This document shows positions 7,893 through 15,587 of a stretch of DNA of 64,000 nt, piece by piece (the stretch's first letter is position 1; every line of letters starts with the position of its first letter). The notes below the pieces were generated by a model. The model made no database searches, was not told where the DNA came from, and saw only the letters and a program-made list of their open reading frames with translations. Position numbers and translations under genes: made by a program. The stretch is taken from NCBI GenBank assembly GCA_028866715.1, contig JAGWHO010000003.1:26646-90645 (forward strand). Reading direction: 5' to 3'. This stretch comes from Microcaldota archaeon (GTDB taxonomy: Archaea > Micrarchaeota > Micrarchaeia > Micrarchaeales > Micrarchaeaceae).

Positions 7893-9094
7893 TACTCCTC
7901 GTCGCCCTTGCTCACCTGCAGCTTCACTCCGTTTGAATCCCTCGTTATGGTGAGGTCTATGTCGTCGCTGCCGAGCATCGACCTGAGCTCTTCGTACGTG
8001 TAGGAGCCTATGTCTGCCTTGGCGCTCTTCTTGCTCTTCAGGATCTCGTTCCTCTTCTTGAGGATCTTGTCTCGCTCGGATGGCTCGAACACGAGCTGCA
8101 GCCTTGGCACCTCGTTTGTCTCGAAGAGGCTCTCTATGTCAAGGTTTATGTCCCTGTAACCCTCATCTTGCAGTATGAACGGCATGACTGCGTTGAACTC
8201 CTGCTTAAGTTCTTCTACCACAGACTGCACGCCCTCCTTGTCCCCCGCTATTATGAATGACTCGCTGTTCAGGAAACCGACGAACGTGTCCTGCTTCTTC
8301 TTCTCTATTATGTCCTGAAGGAGCTGCGATATCAGCCTGAGGATGACCAGAGCGGATTTCTCGCCAAGACTTTTCGCGTACTCCGCGAGGTTTACAACCT
8401 TCAGCTTCCCTATCGTGTACTGGCTGTCTGACTTGATCGAATGCTCTATCTCGTTCGATATCCTTTCCTCGTTCGGCAGGTCTATCAGCGGGTCGAAGCG
8501 CTTGCCCTTCTTCTTCAGGAATATGGTTACAAGGCTCTTCAGTTCTGCAGGGTCGAACGGCTTCTTTATGTAGTAATCGGCGCCGTACTTGATGCCCTTG
8601 AACCTGTTGCTCGTGGGGTCCATCGCGCTTACGAGTATTACGATGGTGTTGCTTATCATCGGGTCGCTCTTTATCGTCTGGCATATGTCAAGGCCGTCTT
8701 TGTGCGGCAGCATGAGGTCCAGTATCACGAGATCCGGCCTCATGTTCCTGACAAGCGCCATTGCCTGGCCGCCGTCGTATATCTGGGTTATCTCGAAGCC
8801 CTTGCCTATCGACAGGCCCATGAGCTTGTTGATGTTCTTGTCATCCTCTACTATCAGGACCTTCCTGAGATCCTCCTGCTGCTGCAGCAGATAGTACATC
8901 ATTATCCCGCCGCTGCTCCTGCCCTCCACCACTTTGGTGGATTTGAGCTCGTCAAGAGCGGAATTGAGCCTGCCCTCGTCTATGCCCCTGTTCGCCGCGA
9001 CATCAAGCAGCTCGTTGTAAGCTATCTGCTGTCGCTCGTTCATTATCTCAAGTATCTCGTTTAGGTCTGAATCTGAACCTTTCCCTCCTGCCAT
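7892..9094 (-). CDS. Response regulator: helical N-domain, REC, degenerate GGDEF-like domain
   Basis: 400 residues. Residues about 8-70 look like a winged-helix unit. Residues 77-195 are a complete receiver domain with acidic pair EDD (83-85), phospho-acceptor Asp126 in VILDLMLP, and Lys178 in KKPF. From 200 on, DPLIDLPNEERISNEIE resembles the start of GGDEF domains (DPLTGLPN), but the active-site loop reads LNSESF (275-280), so cyclic-di-GMP synthesis is not expected. The C-terminus is charged. It overlaps the pilin gene and lies about 1.8 kb from a histidine kinase that may phosphorylate it. Its output target is unknown. Confidence 0.82.
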   Translation of the reverse strand: MAGGKGSDSDLNEILEIMNERQQIAYNELLDVAANRGIDEGRLNSALDELKSTKVVEGRSSGGIMMYYLLQQQEDLRKVLIVEDDKNINKLMGLSIGKGFEITQIYDGGQAMALVRNMRPDLVILDLMLPHKDGLDICQTIKSDPMISNTIVILVSAMDPTSNRFKGIKYGADYYIKKPFDPAELKSLVTIFLKKKGKRFDPLIDLPNEERISNEIEHSIKSDSQYTIGKLKVVNLAEYAKSLGEKSALVILRLISQLLQDIIEKKKQDTFVGFLNSESFIIAGDKEGVQSVVEELKQEFNAVMPFILQDEGYRDINLDIESLFETNEVPRLQLVFEPSERDKILKKRNEILKSKKSAKADIGSYTYEELRSMLGSDDIDLTITRDSNGVKLQVSKGDEE

Positions 9095-9204
9095 CTAGTC
9101 ACCTGTTAGCCTATCAACAAAAGGGATATTATTCCTTTCTGTAACTGATGAATAGCGGTGGAAACGGCAGTGTGAGAAAATGTGCTCGGCCGCAGGAAGA
9201 GGAA

Positions 9205-9232
9205 TAAGATATAAATATTATACCATATTAAA
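9205..9232 (+). promoter_or_regulatory. TATA region upstream of the 9257 gene
   Basis: A/T-rich stretch with TATAAATATTATA followed by CATATTAAAC, 25-50 bases before the ATG at 9257. Either could be the TATA box. Confidence 0.5.
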
Positions 9233-9256
9233 CGCTTAACTAGGCAGAAGGATTCC

Positions 9257-10291
9257 ATGGCATTCTATCGCGACCAGAATGTGCCACATGCCAGATCATC
9301 AGGCAGGGGCAAACTCATACTCGGAGTCATAGCGGTGATAGTGGTCGCTGCCGTATCATTTGTATTCTTCGGAAGCGGCGGGGTGACAAACATAAGCCAG
9401 TCAGGCCAGCTGCATCTTACAAATGCGAGCACGCTGTTCAGCACCAGCACAGGCGAGTACATGATATACTTCGGCTCCGGCAGCAGCTCAGGAGCCACGG
9501 TCTACGTGGGCAAGCTTCCTGCGCTCGTCAACCCGCTGCTCAAGGTGTCTCTCACCGCAGGCAACACCACAAGGATAAACGTCGGCACGTCATACTCAAA
9601 CCTTGAACTCACGCTTAGTTCGGCAGGCAAGAGCAGCGCCGATGTCATAGTGACTGCGCTCGATCCTGCATTGCAGATAAACCCTGACGCCGGCAGCATA
9701 AGCCTGGTTCAGGGTGGCCTCAGGGGGACTGCGCAGAACAACAACATACTTGGCGCAACGGCAAACATAACCACTACGACAGTCCCGCAGAACCTTCTGT
9801 CGCAGACAACAACAATCCCCACTACAACTATATCGCAGGCTAACGTATCTTACAACACCGCGATAACAACATGGCACACGAGCAAGTACTACACGCTTAT
9901 GGCAAATTACACGAAGCTGTATGAGAACACAACGGGATGCACCGCTAGCAACTATAACTCAACATATAGGGAAGCTGTCTTGTTCGGCTATGTTCAAGGA
10001 CCAGGTATTGCGATAACGTTCCAAAATGCAAGCAAGATGACCCCATATGATATGTACAGCAATTTTACTGATGTGGACGGAGGCAATTACAAAGTTGCAT
10101 ATTACACTAAGACAAAGGATCCTACAACAAACAATACGGCCGTCCTTACCCTTATTATCAATGCTTCGAATAAAAATGTCCTAAACTTTAATTATACAGG
10201 AGCATTCCAGGGCGAGAGCTATGCTGCCGTTCTTTCCGGGTATCAGGCAGCCGTCAAGCTTGGCGGGGCTTGCGGCATAGAAATTGCATAA
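9257..10291 (+). CDS. Membrane-anchored exported protein with Thr-rich linker
   Basis: 344 residues. A basic N-terminus (about 18 residues) is followed by one membrane helix at about 19-38, so the bulk is probably outside the cell. Residues about 40-165 are Ser/Gly-rich and beta-like, about 172-200 form a Thr-rich linker (TTTVPQ, TTTIPTTTIS), and the C-terminal part is Asn/Tyr/Thr-rich with Cys residues. Anchored proteins at 17299 and 27252 share this plan. No enzyme motif is seen. Probably a cell-surface or envelope protein. Confidence 0.7.
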   Translation: MAFYRDQNVPHARSSGRGKLILGVIAVIVVAAVSFVFFGSGGVTNISQSGQLHLTNASTLFSTSTGEYMIYFGSGSSSGATVYVGKLPALVNPLLKVSLTAGNTTRINVGTSYSNLELTLSSAGKSSADVIVTALDPALQINPDAGSISLVQGGLRGTAQNNNILGATANITTTTVPQNLLSQTTTIPTTTISQANVSYNTAITTWHTSKYYTLMANYTKLYENTTGCTASNYNSTYREAVLFGYVQGPGIAITFQNASKMTPYDMYSNFTDVDGGNYKVAYYTKTKDPTTNNTAVLTLIINASNKNVLNFNYTGAFQGESYAAVLSGYQAAVKLGGACGIEIA

Positions 10292-10374
10292 TCTCGTAGC
10301 TGTTGCATCCTTTTCCTGAAAATGCAGATTCACGTCTAGCGCGGTGTATCGGGGTATAACGAACCCGGTAACTC

Positions 10375-10385
10375 CTTTATATATT
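10375..10385 (+). promoter_or_regulatory. TATA box of the PH-domain gene
   Basis: CTTTATATATT is centred about 28 bases before the start codon at 10409, so the transcript is leaderless or nearly so. Confidence 0.55.
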
Positions 10386-10408
10386 TAGACAGCCCATACG
10401 CTACTGGG

Positions 10409-10879
10409 ATGTGCAGGATGGGCATAGGCAAGACGCGTGCCATACAGAGAGTTGAGACGTTGCTGATGCATGGGGAGCGGATAGAGCGCATGGCATCGGA
10501 GGTAAGGAACATAGTCGGCGGATCTTTGACCGCACCGACAATGGTGTTCGCCACAAACAAGCGAATCATAATAACAAGAAGGGACTGGACGAACATAAAC
10601 AAGAGCTACAAGATAATCAAGTACGGCAACATAACTGACATCAAGCTGCTTCAGGGCCTCAAGTACTGCAGCATTCATTTTGGAGTGCACGGGGACGAGA
10701 ACGACGCAAACGGCAGGAAGTGGGTCACAGGCATACCGAACGACGAGGGGCTTGACTTAGTCAAGTTCGTGAACGAGGTGCACATGTTCGAGGGATCTAC
10801 CGTAGAGGCCACTGTCTCGCCTGAGAAGAAGGAATTGAAGATAGAGGTCGTGGGCGCAGGATCGTTCGCACGAAAGTAG
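10409..10879 (+). CDS. PH-like domain protein
   Basis: 156 residues. The central part (GGSLTAPTMVFATNKRIIITRRD, then KSYKIIKYGNITDIKLLQG) has the strand pattern of bacterial-type PH domains (bPH family), which bind lipids or proteins at membranes. There is no membrane segment. Starts at 10409 (ATG) and 10418 (ATG) are both possible; the TATA box at 10375-10385 fits either. The gene ends exactly where the convergent histidine kinase gene ends (10879 and 10880). Ligand unknown. Confidence 0.65.
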   Translation: MCRMGIGKTRAIQRVETLLMHGERIERMASEVRNIVGGSLTAPTMVFATNKRIIITRRDWTNINKSYKIIKYGNITDIKLLQGLKYCSIHFGVHGDENDANGRKWVTGIPNDEGLDLVKFVNEVHMFEGSTVEATVSPEKKELKIEVVGAGSFARK

Positions 10880-13126
10880 TTATTGGTCTTTTCTCTTTCC
10901 TTTCTGCTTTATCGGCAGCACAAACCAGAACTTGCTGCCCTTCCCTAACTCTGATTCGACGCCTATGGACCTCTTCCTTGATTCCACGCCGTTGTGCAGC
11001 CTCACTATCTCTTTCGTTATCGACAGCCCCAGGCCTGTGCCGGACTCCGCCTGTTTCACAAGGCCCTTCTTCGGCGCCTCGTAGAAGTCCTTGAACAATT
11101 TATGTGAATCCTCGTCGCTGATGCCTATGCCGGTGTCTGTGACATCGCATTCCACGAAGTTCCTGCCCTTCCTTGTTATCTTTACTGCTATGCCGCCCTT
11201 GTTCGTGAACTTTATCGCGTTGCCTATCAGGTTCACGAAAACCTGTATCAAGCGGCTCTGGTCCGCCATTATCGTAGGCACATCAAACGCTACGTTCCAC
11301 GCGAAAGACAGGCCCTGGCTCTGGGCCTTCTCCTTGAGCGATCTTATCGTCGAGTTGTTCTCCAATTCCTTCAGGTCGACTTCCTTGAGGTCGAGCTTCG
11401 TCTTGCCGGTCTCGAGCTTCGCCGCATCGAGCACCTGCTGTATTATCTGCATCAGCCTGTCCGCTTCCTCCTGGATCGTGATGAGCGTGCTCTTCTGCTC
11501 GTCGTTTATGTCGCCGAAATCTCCTTGATAAAGAAGTTTTGAATATCCTTTTATGTTGGTGAGCGGGGTCTTGAGCTCATGTGATATGTTGTATATGAAC
11601 TGCGATTTCTGCTCCCCTATCGATGACAGGTTCTTGAGGCGCTTTTCCAGGAAGCCGAGCTCTTTCTCCTTGTCCTTGAGCTTCTGCTTTGTCGCCTTCT
11701 CCCGCAGAACTATCAGGTAGTTTGTGTTGCCCTCGTCGTCCTTGATTATGCGCGTCGACTGCGTTGCGGGTATCTTTGTGCTGTCCTTGGCTATTAGAGT
11801 TACATACGTGTTGTCGACGTTCATCCCGTTCCTCACGTAGGTTATGTCCCTGTCTATGATAGATGGATCGACGTAAAGCGACTTCACGTCCTTGCCTATC
11901 AGCTCGTCGCGGGCATAGCCGAGAAGCTCCTCTATGGGCATGTTGCACGCCTTTATGAAGCCGATGGCGTCGAGCGTTATCACTATGTCGGATGCGCCGT
12001 TTATGAAATCCAGGAACGAGCCCTTTATCGCCTTTATCTCGCGCTCCGCTTCCGCGTTTGTGAATACCAATATGTAGCCGTTTAGCCATTTCGAGAGCAC
12101 GAACCTGACGCGCACGGGCGCGGAGTCACTCCCTATCATGTCGGTCGAGTCTATCACATGGCCGTTCTCGAGCCTCTTGGCAAGCTCCTTGAAGCCCTGG
12201 CGCATGCTGTCGATTACGAGCTCATAGAAGCCCTTTCCGACAAGCATGTTGTTCTCTATGCCCGTCATCTTCGATAGGCCGCCGTTTGATCCCGTTATCT
12301 TGAGCTCGCCGTCTAGGTAGACTATACCCGAGTAAAGGTCGCTGTTGACGGTCTCTATCACAGAGTCGAACAGCTCGTTCTTGGTTATGTCCCTTGCGGA
12401 CACGTGTATGAGATTGTCGTTTATCGGGCTTGATGATATGGAATACACGCGCTTGCCGTTGCCGGAGCCGAGTATCGTTTTAGCGCTCCGTCCGTTGGAT
12501 AGCTGTTTGAGCTCAGCAAAACCGATGCCGAGTATCTGCGGGATGTTTTTCTTGGATGCGCCCTCTATCCCGAATTCCTTGCCTGCGCTCTTGTTGAACT
12601 TGACTATCGAATCAGCGTTCGACACGAGGAACTGCGGCATGTTGCTGTTGAACGCGCCGTTGAAGTAATTCGCTATTCTTACGTTCTTGCTGGTCTCGTA
12701 CTTGTATATCAATGAAGGGCCTATCAGAGATGCGCCGAAAGAGATTACGCTCAGCATCTCGTCAGAGAACTTGTTCTCCTGCTTGGAGAGGAGCTCAAGT
12801 ATGGATATGACCCTGCCGTTCGCGATTATGGGCACAAGTGCGCAGCTCCTGAAACCGTCGTGCCAGAAGCCTATGAGCTCCGGGAATGAAGAATACTCGC
12901 TTAGCTGGTTGTCGGAATAAGGCTTCCTTGTATTGGCTACGTATCCGTGCAGGTTCCCTTCCTGCTTCTCCTCCTTGTATATGTTGTCTAGCGTGGCTTT
13001 TTCTATGCCGAATATGTCGGATACAGTTTTAGTGAAATGCCTGGATACCTCTTCCTCGCCGACTGCGCTGTTCGAGACCGGAATAAGGTCGAGGAATAGC
13101 TTGTTTATGAGAATGTTCTCAACCAT
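10880..13126 (-). CDS. Soluble multi-sensor histidine kinase (GAF-PAS-HisKA-HATPase)
   Basis: 748 residues from ATG at 13126. Domains: GAF-like at about 20-145, PAS-like units at about 160-245, 260-360 and 375-475, a coiled linker at about 478-505, HisKA with phosphorylated His516 in ISHELKTPL, then the HATPase domain with N-box (NLIGNAIKF, 632-640), G1 (DTGIGIS, 664-670) and G2 (GTGLGLSI, 696-703). No membrane segment is seen, so the signal should be cytoplasmic, for example redox or a small ligand. No receiver domain is attached; the regulator at 7892-9094 is the only candidate partner in view. Confidence 0.92.
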   Translation of the reverse strand: MVENILINKLFLDLIPVSNSAVGEEEVSRHFTKTVSDIFGIEKATLDNIYKEEKQEGNLHGYVANTRKPYSDNQLSEYSSFPELIGFWHDGFRSCALVPIIANGRVISILELLSKQENKFSDEMLSVISFGASLIGPSLIYKYETSKNVRIANYFNGAFNSNMPQFLVSNADSIVKFNKSAGKEFGIEGASKKNIPQILGIGFAELKQLSNGRSAKTILGSGNGKRVYSISSSPINDNLIHVSARDITKNELFDSVIETVNSDLYSGIVYLDGELKITGSNGGLSKMTGIENNMLVGKGFYELVIDSMRQGFKELAKRLENGHVIDSTDMIGSDSAPVRVRFVLSKWLNGYILVFTNAEAEREIKAIKGSFLDFINGASDIVITLDAIGFIKACNMPIEELLGYARDELIGKDVKSLYVDPSIIDRDITYVRNGMNVDNTYVTLIAKDSTKIPATQSTRIIKDDEGNTNYLIVLREKATKQKLKDKEKELGFLEKRLKNLSSIGEQKSQFIYNISHELKTPLTNIKGYSKLLYQGDFGDINDEQKSTLITIQEEADRLMQIIQQVLDAAKLETGKTKLDLKEVDLKELENNSTIRSLKEKAQSQGLSFAWNVAFDVPTIMADQSRLIQVFVNLIGNAIKFTNKGGIAVKITRKGRNFVECDVTDTGIGISDEDSHKLFKDFYEAPKKGLVKQAESGTGLGLSITKEIVRLHNGVESRKRSIGVESELGKGSKFWFVLPIKQKGKRKDQ

Positions 13127-13223
13127 CAGCTCAGGCCGCCGAGAACACGCAGGCATGTTCTACGATTACCGATTGGCAGACAAAATATTTAAAGATAGGC
13201 TGAGAGTGCTCCTCGGTGAGAAC

Positions 13224-13625
13224 ATGGGTATGAAGAAGGTCAGGACCCTTATACAAAGGGCCGCAGAGGATCTGGAGCTGGCTAGAAGGTACGAACGCGT
13301 GAAGGAGTACGCCACAGCCGCGATCTTATACAATAAAGCGATAGAGAAGGCCCTTAAGGCCATGTTCATCAGCAAGATGAGGAGGGAGCCGCCGGTAAAT
13401 GTCTCAATAGAGTACCTGTCGGGCAAGACCATGGTGCCAGAGGACGTTGTCGATGAGATAAGATCCCTTCAAGAAGAGGAGATGGAGCTCATAGACGCGG
13501 AAGGCAACCCAGACAACGAGGATTACGGCATGAGCATCTCCGAGAGGGCGATGTCTAGAGTCTCAAGGCTCGGAGGCATCTCAAGGCGATTGATGGACTA
13601 CGCAATCGCGTATTCGAAGGCCTGA
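13224..13625 (+). CDS. HEPN-like helical protein
   Basis: 133 residues from ATG at 13224, mostly helical. The pattern LARRYERVKEYATAAILY followed by NKAIEKALKAMF resembles HEPN domains, which occur in RNases and in nucleotidyltransferase-linked toxins. The catalytic RxxxxH motif is not evident and no MNT antitoxin gene is adjacent, so a non-catalytic role is possible. A TATA-like AATATTTAAA near 13180-13190 and a GGTGA just before the ATG support this start over longer ones that run into the kinase gene. Fibrillarin follows 44 bases on. Confidence 0.65.
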   Translation: MGMKKVRTLIQRAAEDLELARRYERVKEYATAAILYNKAIEKALKAMFISKMRREPPVNVSIEYLSGKTMVPEDVVDEIRSLQEEEMELIDAEGNPDNEDYGMSISERAMSRVSRLGGISRRLMDYAIAYSKA

Positions 13626-13669
13626 CTAACGTATTAAATCCCTTGCAAGAGAGTATTAGCCGATAGGCT

Positions 13670-14329
13670 ATGGAAGCCAAGGCTATTTTCCCTGGAGTGT
13701 TCCTTATCGACAAGAGGCTGGCAACGATAAACCTAGCCAAGGGCAGGAAGGTATACGGCGAGGAGCTCATAAATATAGGGAAGACGGAGTACAGGCTCTG
13801 GAACCCTTACAGGAGCAAGCTTGCGGCAGCCATACTGAACGGCATGAAGGAGATGCACATCAAGGACGGAAGCAACGTGCTGTACATAGGCGCGGCCACA
13901 GGCACGACACCCAGCCACGTGAGCGACATAGTCGGAAGCGACGGCAGCGTCTATGCGCTTGAATTGTCAGAGAGGAACATGCGCAACCTCATAGCCGTCT
14001 GCGAGACAAGAAAGAACATGCTGCCTATACTTGCTGATGCCATGCACACTGAAAGCTACGAGGATATGGTCGGCGAGTGCGACATACTCTATCAGGACGC
14101 TTCTGCAAGGGAGCAGGCGGCGCTGCTGCTGAAGAACTCGAAGTTCCTGAAGAAAGGCGGTTACGCCTATTTCATAATAAAATCCCAAAGCATCGACATA
14201 TCGAAGAAGCCGAAAGAGGTCTATGAAGAAGAGTTGAAGATCTTGGAGGGCCATTTCAAGATCGTTGAGAGGCTAAGCCTGGAACCGTACGACAGCATGC
14301 ACCTCTTCGTAGTGCTGAAGAAATTGTAG
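13670..14329 (+). CDS. flpA: Fibrillarin, rRNA/tRNA 2'-O-methyltransferase
   Basis: 219 residues. The catalytic subunit of box C/D ribonucleoproteins transfers methyl from S-adenosylmethionine to 2'-OH groups chosen by guide RNAs. LYIGAATGTTPSHVSDIVG is the SAM-binding motif I typical of fibrillarin, and YALELSERNMRNL and YQDASAREQA follow in order. Length is usual for archaea. The partner gene nop5, often adjacent, is not in this window. The gene is preceded by a TATA-like GTATTAAAT. Confidence 0.93.
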   Translation: MEAKAIFPGVFLIDKRLATINLAKGRKVYGEELINIGKTEYRLWNPYRSKLAAAILNGMKEMHIKDGSNVLYIGAATGTTPSHVSDIVGSDGSVYALELSERNMRNLIAVCETRKNMLPILADAMHTESYEDMVGECDILYQDASAREQAALLLKNSKFLKKGGYAYFIIKSQSIDISKKPKEVYEEELKILEGHFKIVERLSLEPYDSMHLFVVLKKL

Positions 14330-14333
14330 TGCT

Positions 14334-14687
14334 TTAGAATTCTCTATATTCCAATCTGCTTGCTCGAAGCGTCTTCCTTGCAAACTTAATGGCCTTATTA
14401 GGCTCAAACTTTTTGCACGTGTATACCACGATAGATACAAATTTGGCTTTAGGCCAGACGCCCATATATATGCCGGAGGTTGTCAACGGTATGAATGCAT
14501 CATAACCAGAATTTATCTTCTTGCTTCCAGGGGTCGTATGTACAGAGGCTTTGTCGTAAGTTTTCTGCCCAAGCTCTTTTGCAAGTCCTCCAAGAAACTT
14601 TTTTATCGATTTTTCGTCTAGTCTAACATGGTATATGCAGTCGATAAGAAGCCTCTGCCTAAATACCCTAGGCGCCAAATCCTTCAT
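14334..14687 (-). CDS. SpeD-like (SAM decarboxylase fold) protein with altered active site
   Basis: 117 residues with clear similarity in order and spacing to the small SpeD family. LTTSGIYMGVWPK (68-80) aligns with the LAESHxSIHTWPE core, and VVYTC (87-91) with VFTC. The self-cleaving Ser is kept (Ser71) and the Cys that aids catalysis is kept (Cys91) at the family spacing of 20. The Glu before the cleavage site is Thr and the processing His is Gly. It may be inactive, or may have gained another decarboxylase activity as reported for other SpeD homologues. The base composition is A/T-richer than its neighbours. Confidence 0.7.
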   Translation of the reverse strand: MKDLAPRVFRQRLLIDCIYHVRLDEKSIKKFLGGLAKELGQKTYDKASVHTTPGSKKINSGYDAFIPLTTSGIYMGVWPKAKFVSIVVYTCKKFEPNKAIKFARKTLRASRLEYREF

Positions 14688-14759
14688 CTAAACACCTAAC
14701 ATTTATAGTTAATCCTGAAAGCATATAAATAAAGTGTGTGAAAGCTTGACAGGGATAAG

Positions 14760-15587
14760 ATGAGCCTAAGTACCGCGATAAAGGCGATAGATGCAGCCAC
14801 AAAAACATACACTACGCTGATGTGCGAGTACTGCGGCAAAGAGACATTCGCGGTCCATGACATGGCAATGTGCACAGGCTGTGAGAGCCTTGTTCACCTT
14901 ACAAGGAAGGTGGTGCAGTTAAAAAACCCAGGGCTTGCGGGCTCCCTTGACACCATAAACAGGCTTGTTGAGGCAGGAGAGCACGAGAAGGCCGCGCAGA
15001 TATACGAGAAACTTTATGCTGACACGAAGGACCCGCAGCTTCTATACGCAGAGGCGCTGCTTTACACAAAGTATTCGAATTACGAGACCTCAATGATATC
15101 ATATGACAAGCAGGGGTTCATGGACGAGAACATAGCCTTGAGGGATTCCTCGCTTAAACAGGTATCCGCATCGAAGAAGCTGCTCGCGAAGCTTATATAC
15201 ATAGCAAGAGGCAACGTCGATAAGAATATAATATCGATAAACACGCTCTATTCGCTCTTCCTTGCCCAGCTGAAGTTCGGAGACGTAAGAGGCGCGAAGC
15301 GCAGTCTCGAGATGCTGAGCAACTTGAACAACGATTACGTACATACATACGCGTCGATGGTATTCGAGAACGCTATGGGAAATTACGACAGCGTGATAAA
15401 GAATGCGGAGGCGCTCCTTACGCAGAACAGCTTTTCGATAAACGCGGCTTACTATCTTGCGTTCGCCTGGTTTAAGAAGGGCAGGATAGGCGATGCGAAG
15501 AAGCTGATTAACGCCGCACAGGGGTATCTTGGCAGCGACACAACGGAGTCTCTAGTGCAGGACATGGAGGAATACGGCACTTATTGA
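14760..15587 (+). CDS. Zn-ribbon protein with TPR-like repeats
   Basis: 275 residues. The N-terminus carries CEYC (22-25) and CTGC (38-41), one Zn ribbon. Residues about 60-265 form helical repeats of tetratricopeptide type, such as EAGEHEKAAQIYEKLY and ENAMGNYDSVIKNAEALL. TPR proteins act as scaffolds. A TATA box (CATATAAATA) lies about 35 bases before the ATG. It ends directly against the convergent GluRS gene (15587 and 15588). Partner unknown. Confidence 0.75.
   Translation: MSLSTAIKAIDAATKTYTTLMCEYCGKETFAVHDMAMCTGCESLVHLTRKVVQLKNPGLAGSLDTINRLVEAGEHEKAAQIYEKLYADTKDPQLLYAEALLYTKYSNYETSMISYDKQGFMDENIALRDSSLKQVSASKKLLAKLIYIARGNVDKNIISINTLYSLFLAQLKFGDVRGAKRSLEMLSNLNNDYVHTYASMVFENAMGNYDSVIKNAEALLTQNSFSINAAYYLAFAWFKKGRIGDAKKLINAAQGYLGSDTTESLVQDMEEYGTY

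Noticed and set aside
12933..13223. Longer N-terminus of the HEPN-like gene
   Set aside because: It overlaps the histidine kinase start antisense and precedes the likely TATA box.
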